Below the pieces are notes generated by a model that did no database searches, was not told the DNA's origin, and saw only the letters and a list, made by a program, of their open reading frames with translations. DNA of 5,996 nucleotides from Spartobacteria bacterium (GTDB taxonomy: Bacteria > Verrucomicrobiota > Verrucomicrobiia > Chthoniobacterales > UBA10450), in the NCBI GenBank assembly GCA_003445855.1, contig DMCG01000057.1, positions 27,316 to 33,311 of the forward strand. The letters are read 5' to 3'. Position numbers and translations under genes: made by a program. This document shows, in pieces, positions 1-5,996 of this stretch. Numbering within the stretch: position 1 is the first letter of the stretch; each line of letters begins with the position of its first letter.

Positions 1-2771
1 GCAATTGGGATCCGGAACGGACTGCAGCTCACGTAATTTAAACCGAGCCGATGACAGAACTTCACGCTCGCCGGCTCGCCGCCGTGTTCGCCACAAATTC
101 CGAGCTTGATGTCCGGGCGCGTTTTGCGCCCGAGATCGCGCGTGATTTCCATCAACCGCCCGACCCCTTTTTGGTCGATGGACGCAAACGGGTTTGCATC
201 GACAATGTCGAGCTCGGTGTAAGCCGGCAGGAAACTCCCGGAATCGTCGCGGCTCATTCCAAGTGTCGTCTGCGTGAGATCGTTCGTCCCAAAACTGAAA
301 AATTGCGCGTCACGCGCAATCTCGTCCGCCACTAAAGCGGCGCGCGGAATTTCGATCATCGTGCCGACGAGATAATTAAATTTCGTCTTCTTCTCCTTCG
401 CGACCTCGGCAGCCACGCGGTGGACGATCTCGATTTGGAGCGTGAGTTCCCGCGGAAATCCAACCAACGGGATCATGATTTCGGGGTGGACCTTGATCCC
501 TTTGCTTTGCACCTCGGCCGCCGCTTCAAACACGGCGCGCGCCTGCATTTCGGAAATCTCGGGATAAACGATCCCCAGCCGGCAGCCGCGATGCCCAAGC
601 ATCGGATTAAATTCGTGCAGCTCGTGCACGCGACGGGAAATGTTTTCGACCGGCACTCCCAGTTTGTTCGCCAGTTCATTTTGTTGCGCATGATCGTTAG
701 GTAAAAACTCATGCAGCGGCGGATCGAGAAACCGAATGGTCGCCGGCAAACCTTTCAGCGCGGTGAAGATGCCGGTGAAATCTTCGCGTTGATATGGCAG
801 CAACTTGGCCAGCGCGCGCTCCCTTTCTTCTTTGGTGCCGGCCAGGATCATTTCACGCATGGCGTCGATGCGATCTCCTTCAAAAAACATGTGCTCGGTG
901 CGGCAAAGCCCGATCCCTTCGGCGCCAAATGCGATCGCGTTCGTAACTTGTTCGGGAGTGTCGGCGTTTGCGCGAACTGCGAGCGTGCGCAACTCATCCA
1001 CCCAATTCATCAATTTTGCGTACTCTTGATACGTGGCGCTCTTCTTCGCGCCGAGCGTTCGATCGACCAGCACTTGCACAATTTCCGACGGCGCCGTCGT
1101 GACTTCGCCGGCAAAAACTTCGCCCGTGCTGCCATCGATCGAGATGTAATCTCCCTGCCGCAACGTTGTCCCGTTGGCATTGAGCGTTCGCTTTTGATAA
1201 TCGATTTGAATACCGCTCGCACCGCACACGCACACCTTTCCCATTTGGCGCGCCACCAATGCGGCGTGCGAGGAAACTCCGCCGCGCGAAGTGAGAATGC
1301 CCTCCGCCGCAATCATGCCCCGCAAGTCTTCCGGCGAAGTTTCGATGCGCGCGAGCACGACTTTCTCGCCCTTCTCCGAACGCGCGACGGCTTCTTCCGC
1401 GCTGAAAACGACGTGGCCGGAGGCGGCGCCCGGTCCCGCCGCCAAACCGCTGCCGATCTTTTTTGCGCTGCTCGCCGATTGTCGATCAAAGATCGGCGCG
1501 AGCAGATGCGCGAGTGAATCCGCTGGAATGCGCCGCACCGCTTCTTTTTTCGTAATTAATTTTTCCTCGACCATATCGACCGCGATGCGGACCGCGGCGT
1601 GACCGGTGCGCTTGCCGTTGCGCGTTTGCAAAATGTAAAGATGATTGTCTTCGACCGTGAACTCGAGGTCCTGCATGTCCTTGAAATGGCGCTCGAGGAT
1701 TTTGCGCACCTTCATGAGCGATTTGTGCGCGGCCGGCATTTCCTTCGCAAGATCGACAATCGGATGTGGCGTGCGCACACCGGCGACGACGTCTTCACCT
1801 TGCGCGTTGATCAAGTATTCGCCGTAGAAAACCTTTTCGCCGCTCGCCGGATCGCGGGTGAAGGCGACCCCGGTCGCGCTCGTTTCCCCCATGTTGCCGA
1901 AGACCATAGTCTGCACGTTGACTGCCGTTCCCCACTCGCGCGGGATGCCATATTTGCGGCGATAAACGATCGCCCGGTCGTTCATCCATGAGCCAAATAC
2001 GGCGCCGATCGCGCCCCAAAGTTGTTCCTTTGCATCTTGTGGAAAGGACTTCCCGGTGCGCTCTTTGATGAGCGCTTTGAAACGCTGCACCAGCGCTTTC
2101 AGGTCGGCGACGGTCAATCGCACATCCGGAAAATCGTGCTTGCCGTAACGCTGATCTTTCAAGTGCTCGATCACGCTCTCAAACGGTTCGTGATCTTCAC
2201 CCGGCCGCTTTTGCACGCCCATCACCACGTCTCCGTACATTTGGAGAAAACGGCGATATGAATCCCAGGCAAAGCGCGCGTTGTTCGTTTTCTTGGCCAC
2301 GATTTCCACAACCTCGTCGTTCATCCCGAGGTTGAGGATCGTATCCATCATGCCCGGCATGGAATCGCGCGCACCCGAGCGAACGGACACAAGCAGGGGC
2401 CGCTCCTTGTTTCCCAATTTTTTCCCGGTCGATTTCTCAACCTTCGCCAGCGCCGCCGTTACTTCCGCTTCCAACTGCGGTGGATAGGTTCGCTTGTGCT
2501 CGTAAAAATAAGTGCAGACTTCAGTCGTGATGGTAAATCCGGGCGGGACAGGTAAACCAATCCGCGTCATCTCCGCGAGGTTCGCGCCTTTGCCACCGAG
2601 CAAAGGTTTCATGTTTCCAGCGCCGTCGGCGTGCCCCTCGCCAAAATAATAGACGTACCGCGGCGTTTTTGTTTTTTGCGCGGAAGCCGACCGAAGTTTC
2701 GATGTCGATCTTTGTTTCCCCTTTGCCACTCGGCGCAAACTTCGCCTGAATGATTTCGTTTTTTTGGACAT
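1..2771 (-). CDS. ppdK: Pyruvate, phosphate dikinase (PPDK), 3' end cut by the window edge
   Basis: PPDK interconverts ATP + Pi + pyruvate and AMP + PPi + PEP in the cytoplasm, serving gluconeogenesis or PPi-linked glycolysis. The frame is open from the ATG at 2771 to position 1 with no stop, giving 923 codons ending in SPFRIPI; the family usually has only about ten residues more. Visible in order: ATP-grasp-like nucleotide-binding domain (about residues 39-430) with [11 protein letters not shown] (K61) and [18 protein letters not shown] (R131, R135); the linker TRNGKRT; the swivelling phosphohistidine domain with [12 protein letters not shown] (catalytic H502); and the PEP/pyruvate TIM barrel with GLCRTEH (R624), [10 protein letters not shown] (R680), MIEIPRAA (E807), FGTNDLTQ (N830) and [10 protein letters not shown] (catalytic C893). 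All key residues expected from the Clostridium symbiosum enzyme are present. Residues 1-38 form an unusual basic extension before the normal family start (YVYYFG). No clear Shine-Dalgarno precedes the ATG; in-frame TTG and GTG codons at residues 12 and 15 are weaker alternatives. A terminator and promoter candidate lie just upstream. Confidence 0.97.
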   Translation of the reverse strand, partial: MSKKTKSFRRSLRRVAKGKQRSTSKLRSASAQKTKTPRYVYYFGEGHADGAGNMKPLLGGKGANLAEMTRIGLPVPPGFTITTEVCTYFYEHKRTYPPQLEAEVTAALAKVEKSTGKKLGNKERPLLVSVRSGARDSMPGMMDTILNLGMNDEVVEIVAKKTNNARFAWDSYRRFLQMYGDVVMGVQKRPGEDHEPFESVIEHLKDQRYGKHDFPDVRLTVADLKALVQRFKALIKERTGKSFPQDAKEQLWGAIGAVFGSWMNDRAIVYRRKYGIPREWGTAVNVQTMVFGNMGETSATGVAFTRDPASGEKVFYGEYLINAQGEDVVAGVRTPHPIVDLAKEMPAAHKSLMKVRKILERHFKDMQDLEFTVEDNHLYILQTRNGKRTGHAAVRIAVDMVEEKLITKKEAVRRIPADSLAHLLAPIFDRQSASSAKKIGSGLAAGPGAASGHVVFSAEEAVARSEKGEKVVLARIETSPEDLRGMIAAEGILTSRGGVSSHAALVARQMGKVCVCGASGIQIDYQKRTLNANGTTLRQGDYISIDGSTGEVFAGEVTTAPSEIVQVLVDRTLGAKKSATYQEYAKLMNWVDELRTLAVRANADTPEQVTNAIAFGAEGIGLCRTEHMFFEGDRIDAMREMILAGTKEERERALAKLLPYQREDFTGIFTALKGLPATIRFLDPPLHEFLPNDHAQQNELANKLGVPVENISRRVHELHEFNPMLGHRGCRLGIVYPEISEMQARAVFEAAAEVQSKGIKVHPEIMIPLVGFPRELTLQIEIVHRVAAEVAKEKKTKFNYLVGTMIEIPRAALVADEIARDAQFFSFGTNDLTQTTLGMSRDDSGSFLPAYTELDIVDANPFASIDQKGVGRLMEITRDLGRKTRPDIKLGICGEHGGEPASVKFCHRLGLNYVSCSPFRIPI

Positions 2772-2800
2772 GCGAAAAATTATCGGCTCGCCGAACACAC

Positions 2801-2829
2801 CAAATTAATTCCGGGCGTTTAAGTGTCAA
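2801..2829 (-). promoter_or_regulatory. Candidate sigma70-type promoter for ppdK
   Basis: Read on the minus strand, a perfect TTGACA (-35) lies at 2829-2824. About 15-17 bases downstream is an AT-rich stretch, AATTAATTTG (2810-2801), that could serve as the -10, though no hexamer in it matches TATAAT better than 3 of 6. A start near 2795 would leave a leader of about 25 bases before the ppdK ATG at 2771. The position just after a probable terminator supports an independent promoter. A GATAAT at 2784-2779 matches TATAAT better but is too close to the ATG and too far from the -35. The -35 is seen directly; promoter function is inferred. Confidence 0.4.
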
Positions 2830-2833
2830 CGCA

Positions 2834-2855
2834 CGCGCGTGTCTGGCCACGCGCG
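2834..2855. repeat. GC-rich inverted repeat, 8-bp arms, 6-base loop
   Basis: Arms CGCGCGTG (2834-2841) and CACGCGCG (2848-2855) are perfectly complementary around the loop TCTGGC. On the minus strand the repeat sits directly after a run of six T and ends four bases before the TTGACA element of ppdK. It could be an operator-like site, part of the terminator region, or a chance product of high GC. On the plus strand it is followed by A residues, not T, so it is not a plus-strand terminator. Confidence 0.45.
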
Positions 2856-2883
2856 AAAAAATGTGGCGATCGCCAAGATCACC
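2856..2883 (-). terminator. Probable rho-independent terminator of the PUR-family gene
   Basis: On the minus strand GGTGATC (2883-2877) pairs with GATCGCC (2871-2865) as a 7-bp stem with one G-U pair and a 5-base loop (TTGGC). Three bases (ACA) and then six T (2861-2856) follow. It starts 24 bases beyond the PUR stop codon, where a terminator is expected. The three-base gap before the T run makes it slightly non-ideal. The 5' arm can instead pair with an upstream GATCACC, so two structures compete. Confidence 0.55.
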
Positions 2884-2900
2884 GGCCAACTCTGGTGATC
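2877..2900 (-). promoter_or_regulatory. Alternative (antiterminator-like) hairpin overlapping the terminator
   Basis: GATCACC (2900-2894 on the minus strand) is perfectly complementary to GGTGATC (2883-2877): 7 bp with a 10-base loop. Because GGTGATC is also the 5' arm of the terminator stem, both hairpins cannot form at once. The first arm begins 7 bases after the PUR stop codon, inside the footprint of a terminating ribosome. The pairing is seen in the sequence; a regulatory role is inference. Confidence 0.35.
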
Positions 2901-2906
2901 GTGCGC

Positions 2907-3116
2907 TTAGGCCGGCGTGCTTTCGGCGTGTTCGATCACTTCCCCGATCGCCGCTGTGAATTCATCCACGCCCGTGCTTGGCACGATAATGGTGTTGCGA
3001 CGCCCGTGCGCTTCCTCGGTGATCCGCAAGAATTTTCCCCGGTCATTCTCCCGGAATTCCACGTGAAAATGTTTGCGTTCGATCTGTAGCTTTCTCGCCT
3101 CGATGATATTATCCAT
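2907..3116 (-). CDS. Small PUR-family (PUR-alpha-like, DUF3276-type) nucleic-acid-binding protein
   Basis: This 69-residue protein fits one PUR repeat, the beta-beta-beta-beta-alpha fold that binds single-stranded DNA or RNA and usually works as a dimer. Recognisable features are the basic first strand (ARKLQIERKHFHVEF, residues about 7-21), the central RENDRGKFLRITEE (about 22-35), the strand RRNTIIVPSTG (about 39-49) and a final amphipathic helix (DEFTAAIGEVIEHAE, about 51-65). Length agrees with a single-repeat bacterial member. It acts presumably in the cytoplasm or on the nucleoid; the ligand cannot be read from the sequence. The ATG at 3116 is the only ATG, GTG or TTG in this frame after an upstream stop at 3192-3194. 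No good Shine-Dalgarno precedes it, and the nearest GGAG is about 28 bases upstream in a small hairpin. It lies 107 bases after rnr on the same strand and 135 bases before ppdK. Family call is by motif memory, not by search. Confidence 0.8.
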   Translation of the reverse strand: MDNIIEARKLQIERKHFHVEFRENDRGKFLRITEEAHGRRNTIIVPSTGVDEFTAAIGEVIEHAESTPA

Positions 3117-3223
3117 TTTCGGAAAACGGCGGAGTTTAAGCTGCTCCGATTCAACAAGGGAAGAAGATTCTGCACAAAAAATTACGACAATTTAGCAAGG
3201 TCTACCGTCGTTTACGTTAAAAG
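3117..3223 (-). other. rnr-PUR intergenic region with small leader hairpin
   Basis: Apart from the terminator candidate at 3176-3211, a 5-bp hairpin CGGAG/CTCCG (3148-3144 with 3134-3130, 9-base loop) lies 14-32 bases before the PUR ATG. It encloses the only GGAG in the leader. No convincing -35/-10 pair for the PUR gene was found, so read-through from rnr is possible. Confidence 0.3.
3176..3211 (-). terminator. Weak terminator candidate downstream of rnr
   Basis: On the minus strand ACGAC (3211-3207) pairs with GTCGT (3188-3184), extendable inward by two G-U pairs. Two A and then six T (3181-3176) follow. The stem is short and the loop long (about 14-18 bases), so termination would be inefficient at best. 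Its position, 12 bases after the rnr stop, is right for a terminator. Confidence 0.35.
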
Positions 3224-5389
3224 TTACCGCTTTTTATGGGTCCGTCTTTTCACTGTTGCTTGATCGGCCAACGCAAAGTCGATCTGCCGTTTGAACGCAT
3301 CGACTCGCGCGACGAAAACGCGAACCTGATCGCCCACTGCGAATCGCCTTCGTGATCGGCGGCCGAGCAAGCACCGGTGCGCAGGATCGAACAGATAAAA
3401 ATCATCGGTCAGCGCGGAGACGTGAATGAGGCCGGTCACAAGCACATCCGGCAATTCCACCACCAGCCCATAATTGCGGACATCGACAATCGCCGCGCGA
3501 AACACCTGCGGATCGCGCAGATCGAGTTGGCGCTGAAAAAACTGCAGCTTTTTCATCCGGACGGCTTCGATTTCGGCTTCGGCCGCCGTGCGCTCTGTCT
3601 CCGAAATATGGTCGGCAATTGACGAGATTTGGTTAATGTCGATTCGCGACCGTTGCCGCAAGTTGCGCCCGGCTAGCGTGCGGTGCACTACGAGATCCGC
3701 ATAGCGGCGAATGGGGCTTGTGAAGTGCAGATAATTCGCTTTCGCGAGCCCGTAATGTCCGAGCGGCTGTGGCGCATAACGCGCGCGTTTCAAACTTTTG
3801 AGCAAGCCGATTTTGAGCGCCTGTTCTTCCGGCTTGCCGCGAATCGACGCGAGAAAGCGCTGAATCTCGGCGCGATGAGAAAGATCGCCCACTTTGTAAT
3901 TAAAGCTGAGCACGAACTCGCGATACTCCGCCAATTTTTCCGGATCGGGATTTTCATGGACGCGATAAATGGTTGGAATTGCGCGATGCCTCAGCTCGCC
4001 CGCCACCGCTTCGTTCGCCGCCAGCATGAATTCCTCAATGAGCTGATGCGACTCATCGTTCTCCACTCGCTCCAGTTTCACCGGCACGCCCGTTGGATCG
4101 ACATGAACTTTCACTTCGGGAAAATCGAGATCGAGCGAGCCATGCTCGAACCGTTTCCGCCGCAGCAGCGATGCGAGCGACCAGGCGGCGTGCAATCGCT
4201 CGCTCAATTCGTCCTCAGGCTTCGATTGAAGAACCGCGTAAGCTTGTTTGTAAGTCAGCCGCTGTGCGCTGCGAATCACACTTTTCGTAAACCGCGCACT
4301 TTTTGCGCGGCCGTTTTTGTCGAACTGAATGAAAACCGAATGCGTGAGACGGTCGACACCCGGCCGGAGGCTGCAAACGCCATTGCTCAATCGCTCCGGC
4401 AACATCGGAATGACCCGGTCGGGCAAGTAAACGCTGTTGCCGCGCCGGCGCGCTTCGCGATCCAGCGCGCTTTCCGGCTCGACATACGAAGCTACATCGG
4501 CAATGTGCACGCCCAGCTGCCAACCCTCATTGTCGATCTTTTCGACATGAATGGCGTCGTCAAAATCGCGCGCATCATCCGGATCGATCGTGACGATGAA
4601 CTTTCCGCGCAAATCTTCGCGGCCTTCGAGCATTCGCCGGTCGACCGTTTCCGGAATTTCACCGGCTTGATCGACAACGTTTCTCGGGAACTCAGTCGAA
4701 AGCCCGTATTTTCGAATGATCGACAACATGTCGACGCCGGGCGCAGCGGCGGGCCCCAGCACCTCGATGATCTCACCTTCCGGATTGACGTGACGCGATT
4801 CCCACGACTCGAGGCGGACAACGACTTTGTCGCCGCGAGCCGGTGCGCTCGCCAATTTTGCGCGCGGCGGCACTTGTACATAAACGTCGTGCACGAGCCG
4901 CGGATCATCCGGGACGACGTAATAGAAATTGCGCGAATGCTGCAGCGTTCCGACAACCGTATCGCGCGCACGTTCCAAAATTCGAATCACGCGGCCCTCG
5001 CTTCGTCCTTGTCGATCTTTTGGGCGCCTCGGAACCGCATCGCGCGTGATCCGCGCGACCACGCGATCGCCGTGCATGGCCGTGCCGGTGTTCTCCGCCG
5101 CGATAAAAATATCGGCTTGGCCTGAAGTTTCCGTTGTCAGAAATCCGTAGCCGGCCTGGTGGATCGACAATTTACCGGTGACCAGATCGGCCTCAGCCGG
5201 GAGGACGTAGCGATTTTTTCGGATGCGCGCGATCTCGCCCGAGCGTTCGAGCTCACGCAGCATTTTTCGAAGCGCGACGCTTTCCAGCCCGAGCTTGCGC
5301 GCGATCTCGATCTTATCGAGCGGCCGGTAATCTTTTCGAGCGAGGAGCGCGAGAATCCTTTCCCGAATCTTAGGTCCGGTTTGAATCAT
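3224..5389 (-). CDS. rnr: Ribonuclease R (3'-5' exoribonuclease, RNase II/RNB family)
   Basis: RNase R processively degrades structured RNA from the 3' end to small products and takes part in mRNA turnover and rRNA/tRNA quality control in the cytoplasm. The 721-residue protein shows the family layout: an N-terminal winged helix (about residues 5-65, with KIEIARKLGLESVALRKMLR), cold-shock/OB regions (about 70-230), the RNB catalytic domain (about 255-590) and a C-terminal S1 domain (about 625-705, with YGLVVELPDVLVTGLIHVS). The metal-binding motif IDPDDARDFDDA gives D269, D275, D277 and D278, with the same spacing as E. coli D272, D278, D280 and D281. HIADVASYV, YLPDRVIPMLPERLSNGVCSL and SPIRRYADLVVHR (558-570) are also intact. 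It is shorter than the E. coli (813) and B. subtilis (779) enzymes and has only a brief basic tail (KRRTHKKR). The ATG at 5389 gives a normal N terminus but has no clear Shine-Dalgarno. It is divergent from the PEBP gene. Confidence 0.97.
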   Translation of the reverse strand: MIQTGPKIRERILALLARKDYRPLDKIEIARKLGLESVALRKMLRELERSGEIARIRKNRYVLPAEADLVTGKLSIHQAGYGFLTTETSGQADIFIAAENTGTAMHGDRVVARITRDAVPRRPKDRQGRSEGRVIRILERARDTVVGTLQHSRNFYYVVPDDPRLVHDVYVQVPPRAKLASAPARGDKVVVRLESWESRHVNPEGEIIEVLGPAAAPGVDMLSIIRKYGLSTEFPRNVVDQAGEIPETVDRRMLEGREDLRGKFIVTIDPDDARDFDDAIHVEKIDNEGWQLGVHIADVASYVEPESALDREARRRGNSVYLPDRVIPMLPERLSNGVCSLRPGVDRLTHSVFIQFDKNGRAKSARFTKSVIRSAQRLTYKQAYAVLQSKPEDELSERLHAAWSLASLLRRKRFEHGSLDLDFPEVKVHVDPTGVPVKLERVENDESHQLIEEFMLAANEAVAGELRHRAIPTIYRVHENPDPEKLAEYREFVLSFNYKVGDLSHRAEIQRFLASIRGKPEEQALKIGLLKSLKRARYAPQPLGHYGLAKANYLHFTSPIRRYADLVVHRTLAGRNLRQRSRIDINQISSIADHISETERTAAEAEIEAVRMKKLQFFQRQLDLRDPQVFRAAIVDVRNYGLVVELPDVLVTGLIHVSALTDDFYLFDPAHRCLLGRRSRRRFAVGDQVRVFVARVDAFKRQIDFALADQATVKRRTHKKR

Positions 5390-5453
5390 TCGAGCGAAAG
5401 CTTATGGTTAAACCTGACCGTTGGTCTAACGAAATTGGATCGGAGATCGAAAT
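5390..5453. promoter_or_regulatory. Divergent intergenic region between rnr and the PEBP gene
   Basis: These 64 bases must hold the 5' signals of both genes unless the promoters lie inside coding sequence. A short palindrome GGTTAAACC (5406-5414) and the arms GACC (5416-5419) and GGTC (5423-5426) are visible. GGTTAAAC is imperfectly repeated 17 bases on as GGTCTAAC (5423-5430, 6 of 8 identical). For rnr, CATAAG on the minus strand (5405-5400) could act as a -10, but no good -35 accompanies it. No confident promoter is assigned in either direction. Confidence 0.3.
5442..5445 (+). promoter_or_regulatory. Shine-Dalgarno for the upstream PEBP start
   Basis: GGAG lies 8 bases before the ATG at 5454, good spacing for ribosome binding. 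It supports the longer product with the signal-peptide-like N terminus. Confidence 0.6.
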
Positions 5454-5975
5454 ATGAGAGCAAACATTGCCGGCGTATTTGCGATTGCGGCGGCAACTAC
5501 TGTGGGATCATTTGCGGCAGGAGGTGGGAAAATGAAAATCACGAGTTCAGCTTTTCAAGAAGGCGGCGACATTCCGTCGAAATTCAGCCGCGACGGGCAA
5601 GACATTAATCCGGCGCTTCGGATCGAAGGAACACCGCCCAATGCGAAAAGTTTGCTCTTGATCATGGATGATCCCGATGCGCCGGTAGGTCTGTTTACGC
5701 ATTGGCTGGTTTGGAACATTGATCCGAAGACAACCGAAATTGCGGAGAAGAGCGTGCCAAAAGGCGCCGTGCAGGGCACGAACGATTATCCCAGTCTCGG
5801 TTATGGCGGACCGCAGCCACCCTCTGGCACACATCGCTATTACTTCAAGATCTTCGCGCTCGACCAGATGCTGGATTTGAAAGCGGGCGCAAAACGCGCG
5901 GAAGTTGATGCAGCGATGCGCGGGCATGTGATTGCGCAAGGCGAGTTCATGGGACGTTACTCGCGACAGAAATAA
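5454..5975 (+). CDS. YbhB/YbcL-type PEBP (Raf kinase inhibitor-like) protein with predicted signal peptide
   Basis: This 173-residue protein belongs to the phosphatidylethanolamine-binding protein family as found in bacteria (YbhB/YbcL type), small beta-rich proteins with an anion-binding pocket and no firmly known reaction. Evidence: LLLIMDDPDAP (DPDAP at 73-77), FTHWLVWNI (H83), the GTND turn (108-111), and GYGGPQPPSGTHRYYFKIFAL (from 117, H127), where the usual GPCPP reads GPQPP. Residues 1-22 look like a signal peptide: R3, a hydrophobic stretch about 5-17, and possible cleavage after A21 or A22, suggesting export. M27 begins MKITSSAF, the usual start of cytosolic family members, and has its own strong Shine-Dalgarno, so a 147-residue cytosolic form from 5532 is possible. 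Length lies between E. coli YbhB (158) and YbcL (183). It is transcribed away from rnr and its stop TAA is at 5973-5975. Its role here is unknown. Confidence 0.92.
   Translation: MRANIAGVFAIAAATTVGSFAAGGGKMKITSSAFQEGGDIPSKFSRDGQDINPALRIEGTPPNAKSLLLIMDDPDAPVGLFTHWLVWNIDPKTTEIAEKSVPKGAVQGTNDYPSLGYGGPQPPSGTHRYYFKIFALDQMLDLKAGAKRAEVDAAMRGHVIAQGEFMGRYSRQK
5519..5524 (+). promoter_or_regulatory. Internal Shine-Dalgarno before the second PEBP start (ATG 5532)
   Basis: A full AGGAGG lies 7 bases before the in-frame ATG at 5532 (codon 27). This is the best ribosome-binding sequence seen before any start codon in the window. The same bases encode A22-G23-G24 just after the predicted signal peptide. 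Confidence 0.55.
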
Positions 5976-5996
5976 TGTAGAGGCGCTCGCCGCGGC

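Noticed and set aside
62..140. Apparent frameshift and early stop near the 3' end of ppdK
   Set aside because: It came from a reading slip around 131-143. Rechecked by codon phase, the frame from 2771 continues unbroken through [20 protein letters not shown] into [10 protein letters not shown] to the window edge, with the family's normal spacing.
51..2261. Series of plus-strand open frames (51-335, 420-704, 711-1517, 1599-1991, 2022-2261) opposite ppdK
   Set aside because: All lie in the same antisense register to the ppdK codons, are interrupted by stops, and have no recognisable domains. ppdK is intact on the other strand.
2864..2875. 12-bp palindrome TGGCGATCGCCA as a separate protein-binding site
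   Set aside because: It is better explained as part of the terminator 3' arm and loop, and GATCG-type words are frequent throughout the window through codon use.
2521..2889. 122-codon minus-strand open frame across the ppdK start region
   Set aside because: It is out of frame with ppdK, spans the terminator and promoter region, is low in complexity and Arg/Trp-rich, and matches no family.
3683..5125. 480-codon plus-strand open frame opposite rnr
   Set aside because: Its codons are exactly in register with the rnr codons on the other strand. In that register antisense stops need TTA, CTA or TCA codons in rnr, which are rare at this base composition, so long open antisense frames arise as a by-product. 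The product resembles no known family, while rnr has full domain content.
5547..5939. Minus-strand open frame opposite the PEBP gene
   Set aside because: The plus-strand frame carries clear PEBP motifs over the same bases; the opposite frame has none.
1..5996. CRISPR arrays, tRNAs, insertion sequences, toxin-antitoxin or defence genes
   Set aside because: No spaced direct repeats, cloverleaf sequences, transposase motifs or terminal inverted repeats were seen; the coding space is accounted for by four recognisable chromosomal genes.

Overview
The window reads as ordinary bacterial chromosome at moderately high GC (roughly 55-60 % by eye), with four protein genes and short gaps. Three genes lie on the minus strand, in transcription order rnr (RNase R), a small single-repeat PUR-family nucleic-acid-binding protein, and ppdK (pyruvate, phosphate dikinase, whose last few codons lie beyond position 1). 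The fourth, a YbhB/YbcL-type PEBP-family gene, is on the plus strand and diverges from rnr. No rRNA, tRNA, CRISPR array, insertion sequence, integrase or phage gene was seen. A free-living bacterium of the Verrucomicrobiota or a related group is a reasonable guess, from the base composition, weak Shine-Dalgarno use on three of the four genes, and a bacterial PUR (DUF3276-like) protein. This placement is inference, not proof.

Layout. 1-2771 (minus) is an uninterrupted ppdK frame with all three PPDK domains. 2772-2906 is a compact control region holding a probable intrinsic terminator for the PUR gene, a competing upstream hairpin, a GC-rich hairpin and a TTGACA-type -35 element for ppdK. 2907-3116 (minus) is the PUR protein. 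3117-3223 holds a weak terminator candidate for rnr and a small leader hairpin. 3224-5389 (minus) is rnr with winged helix, cold-shock, RNB and S1 regions. 5390-5453 is the divergent intergenic region. 5454-5975 (plus) is the PEBP gene, followed by 21 bases in which nothing is seen.

The genes do not form an obvious pathway. RNase R and the PUR protein may share RNA as a substrate. PPDK is central carbon metabolism (pyruvate/PEP interconversion), and the PEBP protein is of unknown physiological role. No convincing undescribed multi-gene system is present. The observations most worth a second look are the two in-frame starts of the PEBP gene, each with its own Shine-Dalgarno sequence and predicting an exported and a cytosolic form, and the mutually exclusive hairpins (attenuator-like) between the PUR gene and ppdK. 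Lesser points are the strongly basic N-terminal extension of PPDK and its Ser-Ser-His active-site loop.
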